The notes beneath the pieces were generated by a model. That model ran no database searches. It had not been told where the DNA came from and saw only the letters and a list, made by a program, of their open reading frames with translations. A DNA stretch of 64,000 bases from positions 62,001 through 126,000 of the forward strand of contig JAJEAU010000001.1 in assembly GCA_022824185.1 (NCBI GenBank), read 5' to 3'. Positions 17,472 to 25,098 of this stretch are shown piece after piece (positions within the stretch are counted from its first letter, which is position 1; the number at the start of each line of letters is the position of its first letter). The translations under genes were made by a program, and so were the position numbers. The DNA comes from Dehalococcoidia bacterium (GTDB taxonomy: Bacteria; Chloroflexota; Dehalococcoidia; Lucifugimonadales; Lucifugimonadaceae).

Positions 17472-18383
17472 CTAATCAGCGACGGTGAGCAATCCCAAAC
17501 GGTCAAGCAGGGCGTCGATCTCCTTGAGGTGCTCCGCATCGGGTCTCAACGAAGGACCTCTTGCGAATGTCCCGTTCTTACTGAACACCCCACGGCGCCA
17601 CATGATGTGTTTGTAGATCCAGTTAGCCAGACCTTGGCCTTGGGCCAGCGTCCGAATTATCGAAGCGTACTTGTCGAAAGCATCGAACGCCGCTGCTTGG
17701 TCTCCTGATTCCCATTGGTCCCAAATCTCGACGAACTTGTCCGGCAACGTTGAACCCGGCATGGTGCCGACTGATCCGCGACTTAGTTCTTCCAAGAAAA
17801 ACGCGCCGCCCATTCCTCCGAAGAGGAACAGATTCGTGCCATCGTCGGCCAACTTCTGTGCTTCGTTGAATCGCGGCAAGGTCGGAGGAGTTTCGACCTT
17901 GATGTAGCAAAGATTTTCATGCCGCTTCGCGCAAGCGACGGCCATGCCAGGAGGCACTTGCGCGGTGCTCTGGTCTTGCAGGAATATCGGGATGCCGACG
18001 GCTTCGGCGATCTGTACGAAGTACTCGATGTGTTCCGAAGCGGTGGTAGGGATGTAACTGGTGGGTCGAATCATCAAAGCGTCGGCACCCAACTCTTCGG
18101 CTCGCTTCGAGTAGTAAACCGTTGCGTCGGTGCCTTCCGCGCCCGTGTTCATGACGACTTTGACGCGGTTTTTTGCCGTGTCCACCACGGACTTGAGGAC
18201 AGCGTCGCGTTCGCTTTCCGTGAACTTGAAGACCTCGCTGGCCATGGCTATGCCGACACCGTGGACGCCTTGATCAACGATCCATTCGACCTGGCGTTCG
18301 AGATCCTCGAACACGATGTTCCCGTTCTCGTCGAATGGGGTCGAAAGGATCGGGTAAACTCCGCGCATCGTGAGGTCAGGCAT
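17472..18383 (-). CDS. Dihydrodipicolinate synthase-family (DapA/NanA) lyase or aldolase
   Basis: This 303-residue TIM-barrel protein is of the class I pyruvate aldolase type. The Schiff-base lysine is in LCYIKVETPP, and the N-terminal RGVYPILSTPFDENGNI is the usual family start. The DapA substrate motif GTTGE is replaced by IAMASEVFKFTESER, so it is unlikely to be the lysine-pathway enzyme. Relatives act on 2-keto-3-deoxy sugar acids, hydroxyproline or similar compounds. It lies between the Na+-pump beta gene (90 bp gap) and the TauE/SafE permease gene (169 bp gap). Confidence 0.85.
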   Translation of the reverse strand: MPDLTMRGVYPILSTPFDENGNIVFEDLERQVEWIVDQGVHGVGIAMASEVFKFTESERDAVLKSVVDTAKNRVKVVMNTGAEGTDATVYYSKRAEELGADALMIRPTSYIPTTASEHIEYFVQIAEAVGIPIFLQDQSTAQVPPGMAVACAKRHENLCYIKVETPPTLPRFNEAQKLADDGTNLFLFGGMGGAFFLEELSRGSVGTMPGSTLPDKFVEIWDQWESGDQAAAFDAFDKYASIIRTLAQGQGLANWIYKHIMWRRGVFSKNGTFARGPSLRPDAEHLKEIDALLDRLGLLTVAD

Positions 18384-18473
18384 ATGGGTTTCTCCGTGGG
18401 ACTGTTGGCGGGATTGCCATCCGTGTTACGACAATCGATCTTACATGTGCGGAACTGACACGCGGCATGCCCA

Positions 18474-19679
18474 TCAACCTAGCAGCGTGGGAACCACGGC
18501 TATCAGGACGCCCGCCACGGTGGCGGTACCAATTACCCCAGCGACGTTGGGACCCATCGCGTGCATGAGCAGGTAGTTATCTGGGTCTTCTTTTTGGCCC
18601 ATGTCTTGCACGACTCTGGCGGCCATGGGGACGGCTGAGACACCTGCAGCTCCGATCATCGGATTGACTTTGGACTTGGTGACCAAGTTCATGAGTTTTG
18701 CAAGCAACACACCAGTCATGGTAGCGGTTGCGAATGCGAACAACCCAAGGACAAAAATGCCGAGGGTTTCGGGCTGTAGGAATATCGAGCCAGGCATCGT
18801 TGCGCCGACCGCCAAACCCAGGACGATAATCGTTGCGTTCATCAACGCATTTTCCGAGACGTCTGAGAGTCTCGGGACAACTCCCGATACCTTTATCAAG
18901 TTGCCCAACATCAGCATGCCGATCAAAGGTGACGCTGATGGGACAAGGACGCTGATCACGATGGTCGTGATGATGGGAAACAGGATCAGCGTCCGACGCG
19001 AAACTGGCTCGCTGGAGTAGTCCATGCGGATACGGCGTTCGTTTTCTGTTGTCAGGAGCTTGATCAGTGGTGGCTGGATGATCGGCACGAGCGCCATGTA
19101 GGAATATGCGGCGACGGCGGTGGCTCCCACGATGTCGCGCACCTCAATGCGGGGCAATGCCTCGCCCAACTCACGCATTCGTGTGGCGATGAAGATCGTG
19201 GTCGGACCATCTGCACCGCCAATGATCCCGATCGACGCTGCCTCCAAGAGTCCGAAATCGAACAATCCCAACGCCCCAAGCAACAACGCACCGATGAGGG
19301 CGAAGAATACCCCGGCCTGTGCGCCTGCGCCAAGCAAAAGGGTCTTCGGGTTGGAGAGCATCGGCGAAAAGTCGGTTGCGGTACCGACTCCCAAGAAGAT
19401 CAGCAATGGGAAGATGTCGGTCTCTAACCCGACGTTTTGGAAGGTTCGTAAGACGCCAGTAGGTTCGCCATCGCCGCCTGCGCGGATGAATTCTCCAAGC
19501 GGGAGGTTCGCGAACAAAATACCCATCGAGATGGGAACGAGGAGCAAGGGTTCCTTGCGTTTGGCAACGCCGACGTAGAGAAGACCCGCGGCGATGATCC
19601 ACATCACGACGATGCGCGGGTCGTCGGCAATCGCTTCGAAACCGACCAGGATCTGATCTAGAACGCCTTCGCCGGACAT
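18474..19679 (-). CDS. Sodium-pumping decarboxylase, beta subunit (OadB/MmdB/GcdB family)
   Basis: This very hydrophobic 401-residue protein belongs to the beta subunit family, which decarboxylates carboxybiotin and exports Na+. Family hallmarks are visible: GGADGPTTIFIATRM (with the conserved Asp of the coupling region), NPKTLLLGAGAQAGVFFAL and IGAAGVSAVPMAARV. It is preceded by the biotin carrier (3-bp gap) and the gamma-like subunit. The carboxyltransferase alpha subunit, which would define the substrate (oxaloacetate, methylmalonyl-CoA, glutaconyl-CoA), is not in the window. Downstream prpBCD, which consume propionyl-CoA, would fit methylmalonyl-CoA, but this is inference. Confidence 0.92.
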   Translation of the reverse strand: MSGEGVLDQILVGFEAIADDPRIVVMWIIAAGLLYVGVAKRKEPLLLVPISMGILFANLPLGEFIRAGGDGEPTGVLRTFQNVGLETDIFPLLIFLGVGTATDFSPMLSNPKTLLLGAGAQAGVFFALIGALLLGALGLFDFGLLEAASIGIIGGADGPTTIFIATRMRELGEALPRIEVRDIVGATAVAAYSYMALVPIIQPPLIKLLTTENERRIRMDYSSEPVSRRTLILFPIITTIVISVLVPSASPLIGMLMLGNLIKVSGVVPRLSDVSENALMNATIIVLGLAVGATMPGSIFLQPETLGIFVLGLFAFATATMTGVLLAKLMNLVTKSKVNPMIGAAGVSAVPMAARVVQDMGQKEDPDNYLLMHAMGPNVAGVIGTATVAGVLIAVVPTLLG

Positions 19680-19682
19680 TTG

Positions 19683-20135
19683 CTATTCCAACTCCACCAA
19701 ACTTTGACCGTGTTGCACAGAATCGTCCGCCGAGACGTGAACTTGTGAAATCACGCCGTCGCGTGGTGCAGCGATGGTGTTCTCCATCTTCATCGATTCG
19801 AGCACCACAACGGCCTGCCCCTGCGTAACGCTGTCGCCGGAGGAGACGTTGACGCGAACGATTCGACCGGGCATCGGCGCACGAACGACGTTTTGGGAAT
19901 CGGCACCTGCGGTTGGTGAGGGGCGTGCGCGTTCCGCGGGACGACGCGGTGCCGGGCGAGAAGCAGGTCGGGACGAGGGTGCGGCAGTTGGCGGTGCGCT
20001 GGGCAAATCGGGGATGTCAACGCTGTAACCAATCCCGTCGACGGTCACTTCGACCGGCGAGGAATCTAGATCGCCGATTTCCACTTCATAGGCGATTCCA
20101 TCGACTGTGATTCGGTATCGATCGGTCATCGCCAT
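19683..20135 (-). CDS. Biotin carboxyl carrier subunit of the decarboxylase
   Basis: The C-terminal biotinyl domain carries the attachment lysine Lys116 in VLESMKMENTI. A Pro/Ala/Arg-rich flexible linker (residues about 45-78) separates it from an N-terminal region with two similar beta segments (ITVDGIAYEVEI and VTVDGIGYSVDI). A start at 20135 is supported by AAGGAAG six bases upstream. It overlaps the gamma-like gene by 10 bp and is 3 bp from the beta gene, so the three are one translational unit. It shuttles the carboxyl group from a carboxyltransferase to the membrane beta subunit. Confidence 0.92.
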   Translation of the reverse strand: MAMTDRYRITVDGIAYEVEIGDLDSSPVEVTVDGIGYSVDIPDLPSAPPTAAPSSRPASRPAPRRPAERARPSPTAGADSQNVVRAPMPGRIVRVNVSSGDSVTQGQAVVVLESMKMENTIAAPRDGVISQVHVSADDSVQHGQSLVELE

Positions 20136-20533
20136 CGTGTGCTTCCTTGAGCGACGCCCTGTGTGGAGCGAAGTCTGGCTCTACCTTCTGATACCCAGGA
20201 ATCGTATGGAGTTGAATTCCCGACATCCCTGTTGGTCGGCCCTTGGTAATGAGTCGATTCCTGTGAGCGTCGAGCGAGTGCAATGGCAACGGCAATAGCG
20301 GCGGCACGCTTTGCACCATCGGACTCGTCTTCCGCGGGGACTTCTGCGTCGGTAACCGGAGTCTCGAGTTCGGCAGTCTCAACTTCGGCCTGTGCTGCTT
20401 GACGACGGTTGATGTAGACGTCGATCCAAGACATGCCCTTGACGGAAAGCGCCAAGAGGATGAGCACGATCGCGGTCATGCCCATGCCGATCCCGCTGAC
20501 TTGCAGGCCGTCGATTACAGGTTCGATGTCCAA
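20126..20533 (-). CDS. Small membrane subunit, OadG/MmdD-like (gamma)
   Basis: This 135-residue protein has one N-terminal transmembrane helix (residues about 13-33, GMGMTAIVLILLALSVKGMSW) followed by an acidic then basic soluble tail. That is the architecture of the gamma/delta subunits of Na+-translocating decarboxylases. The start is a TTG at 20533 without an obvious Shine-Dalgarno sequence. The second half (AAAIAVAIALARRSQ... then polar residues) is the region that binds the alpha subunit in studied homologues. Sequence similarity in this family is low, so the assignment rests on topology, size and its place directly before the biotin carrier and beta genes. Confidence 0.75.
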   Translation of the reverse strand: MDIEPVIDGLQVSGIGMGMTAIVLILLALSVKGMSWIDVYINRRQAAQAEVETAELETPVTDAEVPAEDESDGAKRAAAIAVAIALARRSQESTHYQGPTNRDVGNSTPYDSWVSEGRARLRSTQGVAQGSTRWR

Positions 20534-20591
20534 TTTGGTTCTGAGGTTTTCGCCTATTTGATCGATCGTTGTGGTCGTCTCGTTGGCCGAT

Positions 20592-21722
20592 TCAACCGGT
20601 CGTTTCGACCCTTACCGCGTTTTCTTTTCCGTGATCCATTGTTGCGTAGACGATTGCGCCTACGTCGTCGTTTTCCTCAAAGTTTGAGGGTTGCACCAAT
20701 TCAACATTGTAGGTTTCCCCGTCGATTTCGAAATTGGAGGCGAATGTCCTTGAGGGTTCAGTTAGAGGAGATTCATGGAGGATCTCGGACAAGGCTTTAG
20801 CCTCACGCTGAGCGGTCTCAAGGTCTGTTTGCTCGAATGCTATGGCTGAACCGGGAGGGCGTTGAACGACTGTGGGGAGGTCGGCGGTGATGACGGAAGC
20901 GATTTTCGCGTACCCCCCGGTAGGTTGACGATCTGCCAGCAACACGATGGGTTGTCCGTCGGAAGGGATCTGCACCGCTCCCATGTAGGCAGGGTCGGAT
21001 ACGATGTCGTGCCTCCCATCGATAGCAGGGATCGTCGGCCCCTCCAACCTCGCGCCCTGTCGATTGGTTACGTTGCTGATCGTGAATGTTGAGTTGACGA
21101 AGGTAGCTTGGGCATCGTCGTCGAAATTTCCGTTTTGAGGCCCTGGAAGCACTCTGACACGCCGCACATCATCGTCGCAGGCGGGAACGATGTCGCGAGG
21201 CGCCATTGTGCCGGCTCTGGGTCGCGACTGACCTGACGAGTCGCTGCCAGTTTCGAGCACATCGCCTGCTGCAAGTGCTCTGCCTTCGTGACCGCCGAGG
21301 GCCGAACCGAGATGCGTGGATCTGGAGCCTAGGACGTCTGGAGTGTCGATGCCGCCAGCGACGGCGATGTAGGAGTAAAGCCCCTTCGTTGGGATTGAAA
21401 TTGACAGGGTTGAACCGGCGGGAACAATGATCGTTTCCCAGATTGGCATTTGAAGGTCGTCGATGTGAACGTCGACCGTTGCGCCGGTTATTGCAGCTTT
21501 GGTCTCGCAATCGAAGGTTATCGCCACGCCTCCGAAAGTGGCTTCTAGCATGGCTGATGATGTCGGATTGCCTACCAATCGGTTCGCCAAGATGGCAGCC
21601 TGAAGATCGAGGACGCCGCTGACGGAGACGCCGAAACGCTGGCTACCCCTCCGGCCAAGGTCTTGGACGGTCAGGAGATTGCCCGGAGACGCGATCTCGA
21701 TGTTTGCAGGACTATCAGACAT
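20592..21722 (-). CDS. pxpC: 5-Oxoprolinase subunit C / KipA-type carboxyltransferase-domain protein
   Basis: This 376-residue protein matches the AHS2/KipA family. Early motifs are VQDLGRRGSQRFGVSVSGVLD and NPTSSAMLEATFGG, followed by YIAVAGGIDTPDVLGSRST. PxpABC hydrolyse 5-oxoproline to glutamate with ATP. The same fold forms half of the carboxyltransferase domain of urea carboxylase, so a role on a biotin-bound carboxyl group is also possible. That alternative matters here because a biotin carrier and a Na+-pump decarboxylase follow downstream. The C-terminal 100 residues contain an extra FEIDGETYNVELVQPS segment resembling the N-terminal part of biotin-carrier proteins. Confidence 0.85.
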   Translation of the reverse strand: MSDSPANIEIASPGNLLTVQDLGRRGSQRFGVSVSGVLDLQAAILANRLVGNPTSSAMLEATFGGVAITFDCETKAAITGATVDVHIDDLQMPIWETIIVPAGSTLSISIPTKGLYSYIAVAGGIDTPDVLGSRSTHLGSALGGHEGRALAAGDVLETGSDSSGQSRPRAGTMAPRDIVPACDDDVRRVRVLPGPQNGNFDDDAQATFVNSTFTISNVTNRQGARLEGPTIPAIDGRHDIVSDPAYMGAVQIPSDGQPIVLLADRQPTGGYAKIASVITADLPTVVQRPPGSAIAFEQTDLETAQREAKALSEILHESPLTEPSRTFASNFEIDGETYNVELVQPSNFEENDDVGAIVYATMDHGKENAVRVETTG

Positions 21723-21735
21723 CAGGTTTCAGGTT

Positions 21736-22440
21736 TCAGGTTGTACCGGCTTGAGACTCGAATTCATCATGCGACATCGGAACGAAGTTGACCTTAGTTC
21801 CTGGGAGCATCACCGATGGTGGATCGGCCTCGGCGTCGAAAAGCCTGATCGGCGTCCTGCCGATGATTTGCCATCCGCCGGGACTTGGGTTCGGATAGAC
21901 GCCGGTTTGGGATTCTGCGATTCCCACTGCCCCTGCGGGAACTAAGGTGCGCGGGGTCGCTAAACGAGGGCAGGCGATGCGTTCGTCCATGCCGCCGAGG
22001 TACGGGAATCCCGGTGCGAAACCCAACATGAAGACGTGATAGTCGGTGCCGGAATGGATTTCGATGACCTCATCGGTGGTCAATTCAGCGTGATCGGCCA
22101 CGTTTTGGAGATCGGGGCCGTAGTCGCCACCGTAGGCCACCGGTATCTTGTGAATCTCCGATCCCGCATCGAGGTTTGAAATCTCAGAATCTCCGACACT
22201 TTCGACGATCGATGTAAGTTGGTCTTCGAGGTCAGCGAATAGGTGTCGAGAGTTGTCGTATTCAATCAGTAGGGATCGGTACGAGGGTATGAACTCGATG
22301 ATGGAGGTGGCGAGATCAGAGCGTTCGATCTCGGACTGCAACGCGTAGACCTTGGCGTTGATTTCGTAGTCGATCGAGTTGCCAAATTCGACGAGGATTG
22401 CGGAATCGCTCGCCGGTACGATGCGGGGGTATTCGGTCAA
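21736..22440 (-). CDS. pxpB: 5-Oxoprolinase subunit B / KipI-type protein
   Basis: This 234-residue protein is of the AHS1/KipI family. Signature segments are SDSAILVEFGNSID at the N-terminus, YRSLLIEYD, and FAPGFPYLGGMDERIACPRLATPRTLVPAGAVGIA (first half quoted as FAPGFPYLGG) in the second half, plus SPGGWQIIGRTP. It partners PxpC; the two genes are 13 bp apart. In urea carboxylase the equivalent segments make up the carboxyltransferase domain. In Bacillus, KipI also inhibits the sporulation kinase KinA, a role not expected here. Confidence 0.87.
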   Translation of the reverse strand: MTEYPRIVPASDSAILVEFGNSIDYEINAKVYALQSEIERSDLATSIIEFIPSYRSLLIEYDNSRHLFADLEDQLTSIVESVGDSEISNLDAGSEIHKIPVAYGGDYGPDLQNVADHAELTTDEVIEIHSGTDYHVFMLGFAPGFPYLGGMDERIACPRLATPRTLVPAGAVGIAESQTGVYPNPSPGGWQIIGRTPIRLFDAEADPPSVMLPGTKVNFVPMSHDEFESQAGTT

Positions 22441-22477
22441 CGTGTCGAGTTAGTCGATAGGTGCGACGGAGGAATGG

Positions 22478-23251
22478 TCATCCGAGGATCGCGGATAGGG
22501 ATTTCACTTCGATGCCGTTTGCCTCGAAGGTTGATCGGACCGATGCGGCCATCTCGACGGCACCCGGTGTGTCTCCGTGGAGGCAGATGGTGTCGGCTGA
22601 GAAGTCGATGTCGTTGCCGTCGGATGCGGTGACCTTGCCTTCGGCGGCCAGTCTCAGAGATCGGGTCGTGACATCGTCGATGTCGTGAATCACAGAACCG
22701 GGTTGCGACCGTGGGACGAGGGTTCCCTCGGGAGTTACGGCGCGATCGGCGTATGACTCTCGGGCTACTCTGGCGTTTTCGTTGCGGGCGACGTCTTCCC
22801 ACACGGAGTTGGCTAGGACGACGTGGATCAGATCCTCGTCGATCTTGCGGATGGCTCGGACGATCGCGGCTGCGATGTCTTTATCTCCGACGGCGCGGTT
22901 GTAGAGTGCGCCGTGGGGTTTGACGTGAGCCAGTTTCTTGCCGTTGGTGAAGGCTGTGAGGGCACCGACTTGGTAGGTGATTGCGTGGGCTACCTCGTCT
23001 GGGGTGAGGGCCATATCTCGGCGGCCGAACCCGGAGAGGTCTGGATATGCGGGGTGAGCACCGATGCTGACGCCCTTTTCCTCGGCGAGGGCGACGGTTT
23101 GCGCCATCCAATCGGGGTCGCCGGCGTGGAAACCGCATGCGATGTTTGCCGACGTGATGTGTTTGACGATCTCCTCGTCCATGCCCATTTTGTAAGAAGC
23201 GTAGGACTCGCCGATGTCGGCATTTAGGTCTATGGCAACCTTTTGGCTCAT
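22478..23251 (-). CDS. pxpA: 5-Oxoprolinase subunit A (LamB/YcsF family)
   Basis: The 257-residue protein begins IDLNADIGESYASYKMG and contains ANIACGFHAGDPDWM, GAHPAYPDLSGFGRRDM and HVKPHGALYN, all hallmarks of LamB/YcsF proteins. The ATG at 23251 gives the standard N-terminus; the open frame extends upstream to 23443 but that part is not family-like. It is first of a run of minus-strand genes, with pxpB 37 bp downstream. With PxpB and PxpC it should form an ATP-dependent 5-oxoprolinase, cleaving cyclised glutamate. Confidence 0.9.
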   Translation of the reverse strand: MSQKVAIDLNADIGESYASYKMGMDEEIVKHITSANIACGFHAGDPDWMAQTVALAEEKGVSIGAHPAYPDLSGFGRRDMALTPDEVAHAITYQVGALTAFTNGKKLAHVKPHGALYNRAVGDKDIAAAIVRAIRKIDEDLIHVVLANSVWEDVARNENARVARESYADRAVTPEGTLVPRSQPGSVIHDIDDVTTRSLRLAAEGKVTASDGNDIDFSADTICLHGDTPGAVEMAASVRSTFEANGIEVKSLSAILG

Positions 23252-23351
23252 TGCGTCTACTCCCGAATTCCGTAGCCTAAGATACGGATCGAAACGGCCT
23301 GTGTCAAAGCGCATTTCGCGCCGTTTGATCGCGATTGTTATCGTATCACCG

Positions 23352-23918
23352 ATGCCCGATTCATCCCCGATGCACCCCAATACGCCATTGACGAGTCCCC
23401 GATCACATTCGACCAGATTGCCGGAGGAACATTTGGATTCCATCCGGATTTTGGAGCCAGCTTATCTCGAGCACGCGGATCCAATTCGGCAATCCGGGTT
23501 CAGCGGAGGACCTGAGCGATGGCGTTCGGAGCGCTCTCCCCTGCTTGACGCGATCGAAGGCGATGGCGAGTTCTTGGATGTGGGTTGTGCGAATGGTCAT
23601 TTGTTGCGGTCGGTTGTCGGATGGGCGAAGGAGAAGGGGTTGGTGCTCGAACCGTATGGCGTGGATATGAATCCCCTGTTGGTTCAGGAAGCGATGCGGA
23701 GGTTCCCCGGATCGGCGCATCGTTTCTGGGTGGCCAATGCCTGGGGTTGGTTGCCGCCGATGAGGTTTCGGTGGGTGTACGCGATTTGGGATCTGGTGCC
23801 GTTGGAGTTGATGCCCGAATTTGCGATGCACTTGCTCGAGTACGTCGTCGCGGAGGACGGAGCTGTTGTGTTTGGAGCGTATGGGAGCAGGTCTGCGACA
23901 CTCCTAGCATCGACATAG
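23352..23918 (+). CDS. SAM-dependent methyltransferase, C-terminus frameshifted
   Basis: This is a class I methyltransferase-like protein with motif I FLDVGCANGHLLRSV near residue 75, then EPYGVDMNPLLVQEA and FWVANAWGW. The start is taken at ATG 23352 (MPDSSPMHPN). The frame runs into a stop at 23916-23918 just after GAYGSRS. The expected C-terminus of such proteins continues in another frame: IDIAGVLKEGRLPVSG, then GGPVTRFAWVRRRD, up to a stop at 24038-24040. A single missing base near 23895-23905 would join them, giving about 230 residues. It may be a real mutation or an assembly error. The restored end would overlap radC by about 60 bp. Confidence 0.75.
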   Translation: MPDSSPMHPNTPLTSPRSHSTRLPEEHLDSIRILEPAYLEHADPIRQSGFSGGPERWRSERSPLLDAIEGDGEFLDVGCANGHLLRSVVGWAKEKGLVLEPYGVDMNPLLVQEAMRRFPGSAHRFWVANAWGWLPPMRFRWVYAIWDLVPLELMPEFAMHLLEYVVAEDGAVVFGAYGSRSATLLAST

Positions 23919-23978
23919 CGGGTGTTTTGAAAGAAGGTAGGCTGCCAGTTTCCGGGGTTTCGGAAGGCGGCGACTTGC

Positions 23979-25025
23979 CTAGCGGAGGACCGGTGACGAG
24001 GTTTGCTTGGGTACGACGGCGGGACTGGATTCGGGTGTGACATCTTCGGCGAGCTTGATGTTGGCTCGGGAGAACGGTGTGAAGTTGACCAGTTTGCGTT
24101 GTCGCATGCTCACAAAGCTGCTCATGTCCTCGCCAAGCACTACGTGGTCAACCAGATCGATGTCCAATAGGTGTCCGGCTTTGACCAAGCGTTCGGTGAA
24201 TGAGATATCAGCGCCGCTCGGGTCTCCCCTGCCCGACGGGTGATTGTGGACGAGGGCGTATCTGGGAAAGTTGCGTTCGACGACGCGGCTTAGGATTTCA
24301 CCGGTTTTGGCGACAAGTTGGTCGCAACATCCGATGTAGACGCGTGTTTTGCCTCGGAAGCGGTTTCTGACGTCGAGGAAGGCGATCCACATCTCTTCTT
24401 GGACGCTGTCGCGGAGACGGGAGGTGAACTGTTCGGCTAAGGTCCAAGCTATCGATTCGCCGTTTGACATGTGTTTGCCGTATTTGCTGGCCATCGCAGC
24501 GGCGTCGGATTCTTGCTGAGCGGCTCGCCGTCCAAGTTCGAACGCGGCGGCTAGGACGTCGGCTTTGATTGACCCGATTCCATCGATTTTGCGGATGTTG
24601 AAGGAACTCGTTTTGCTGAGACCGGGGAGGCCATCGTAGGCGACCAAGAGTTCGTCGGCCATGTTTTTCACGTTTTTGCCGGGGATGCCGGAGCCTAGGA
24701 TGATGGCGAGGAGCTCGGTCGTGGTGATGCCTTCAGGACCGAGTTGATGCATGCGCTCTCGCGGGCGTTCCGACTCTGGCAATCGGTGGAGGCGATCGTC
24801 TGGAACGGCAACATCCGACTCGGCGGCATCGACCTCGGCAGAGGCTACGTTGTCGGCGATTTCCGTTCGCAAGACTTCGTCGACGGGTGGTGCACCGTTC
24901 CGCGAACCGTTGACGGTTAGGGTCGAAGGCGACCAGAACGGCGTTAGGTTTGCTGAGTCGACGTACGGCGACTGTTGGCTGATTTCGGTTATGAGTTGCT
25001 CAAATTCATCTGTGTTTGAAGACAT
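23979..25025 (-). CDS. radC: RadC/UPF0758-family JAMM-domain protein
   Basis: The 348-residue protein has a helix-hairpin-helix region (ITTTELLAIILGSG, IDGIGSIKADVLAAAFELGRR) and a C-terminal MPN/JAMM metalloprotease-like domain. The zinc motif HNHPSGRGDPSGAD is at residues 260-273. The first 80 or so residues are a low-complexity, Ala/Asp/Glu-rich extension absent from most RadC proteins, so a start further in (around GLY/PESERPRERM) is possible. The biochemical function of RadC-family proteins is unclear, despite the DNA repair name. Its last 20 residues overlap the restored frame of the convergent methyltransferase gene. Confidence 0.85.
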   Translation of the reverse strand: MSSNTDEFEQLITEISQQSPYVDSANLTPFWSPSTLTVNGSRNGAPPVDEVLRTEIADNVASAEVDAAESDVAVPDDRLHRLPESERPRERMHQLGPEGITTTELLAIILGSGIPGKNVKNMADELLVAYDGLPGLSKTSSFNIRKIDGIGSIKADVLAAAFELGRRAAQQESDAAAMASKYGKHMSNGESIAWTLAEQFTSRLRDSVQEEMWIAFLDVRNRFRGKTRVYIGCCDQLVAKTGEILSRVVERNFPRYALVHNHPSGRGDPSGADISFTERLVKAGHLLDIDLVDHVVLGEDMSSFVSMRQRKLVNFTPFSRANIKLAEDVTPESSPAVVPKQTSSPVLR

Positions 25026-25098
25026 GATGAATCGATTATTACATACGTCGAATCACTCCTTACAGCAGGAGTGTCAGGTCGATTGGGACGTCTGGAAA

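Noticed and set aside
25054-25073. 7-bp hairpin CACTCCT/AGGAGTG between the Gfo/Idh and radC genes as a terminator
   Set aside because: Short stem without a following T-run; may be chance.
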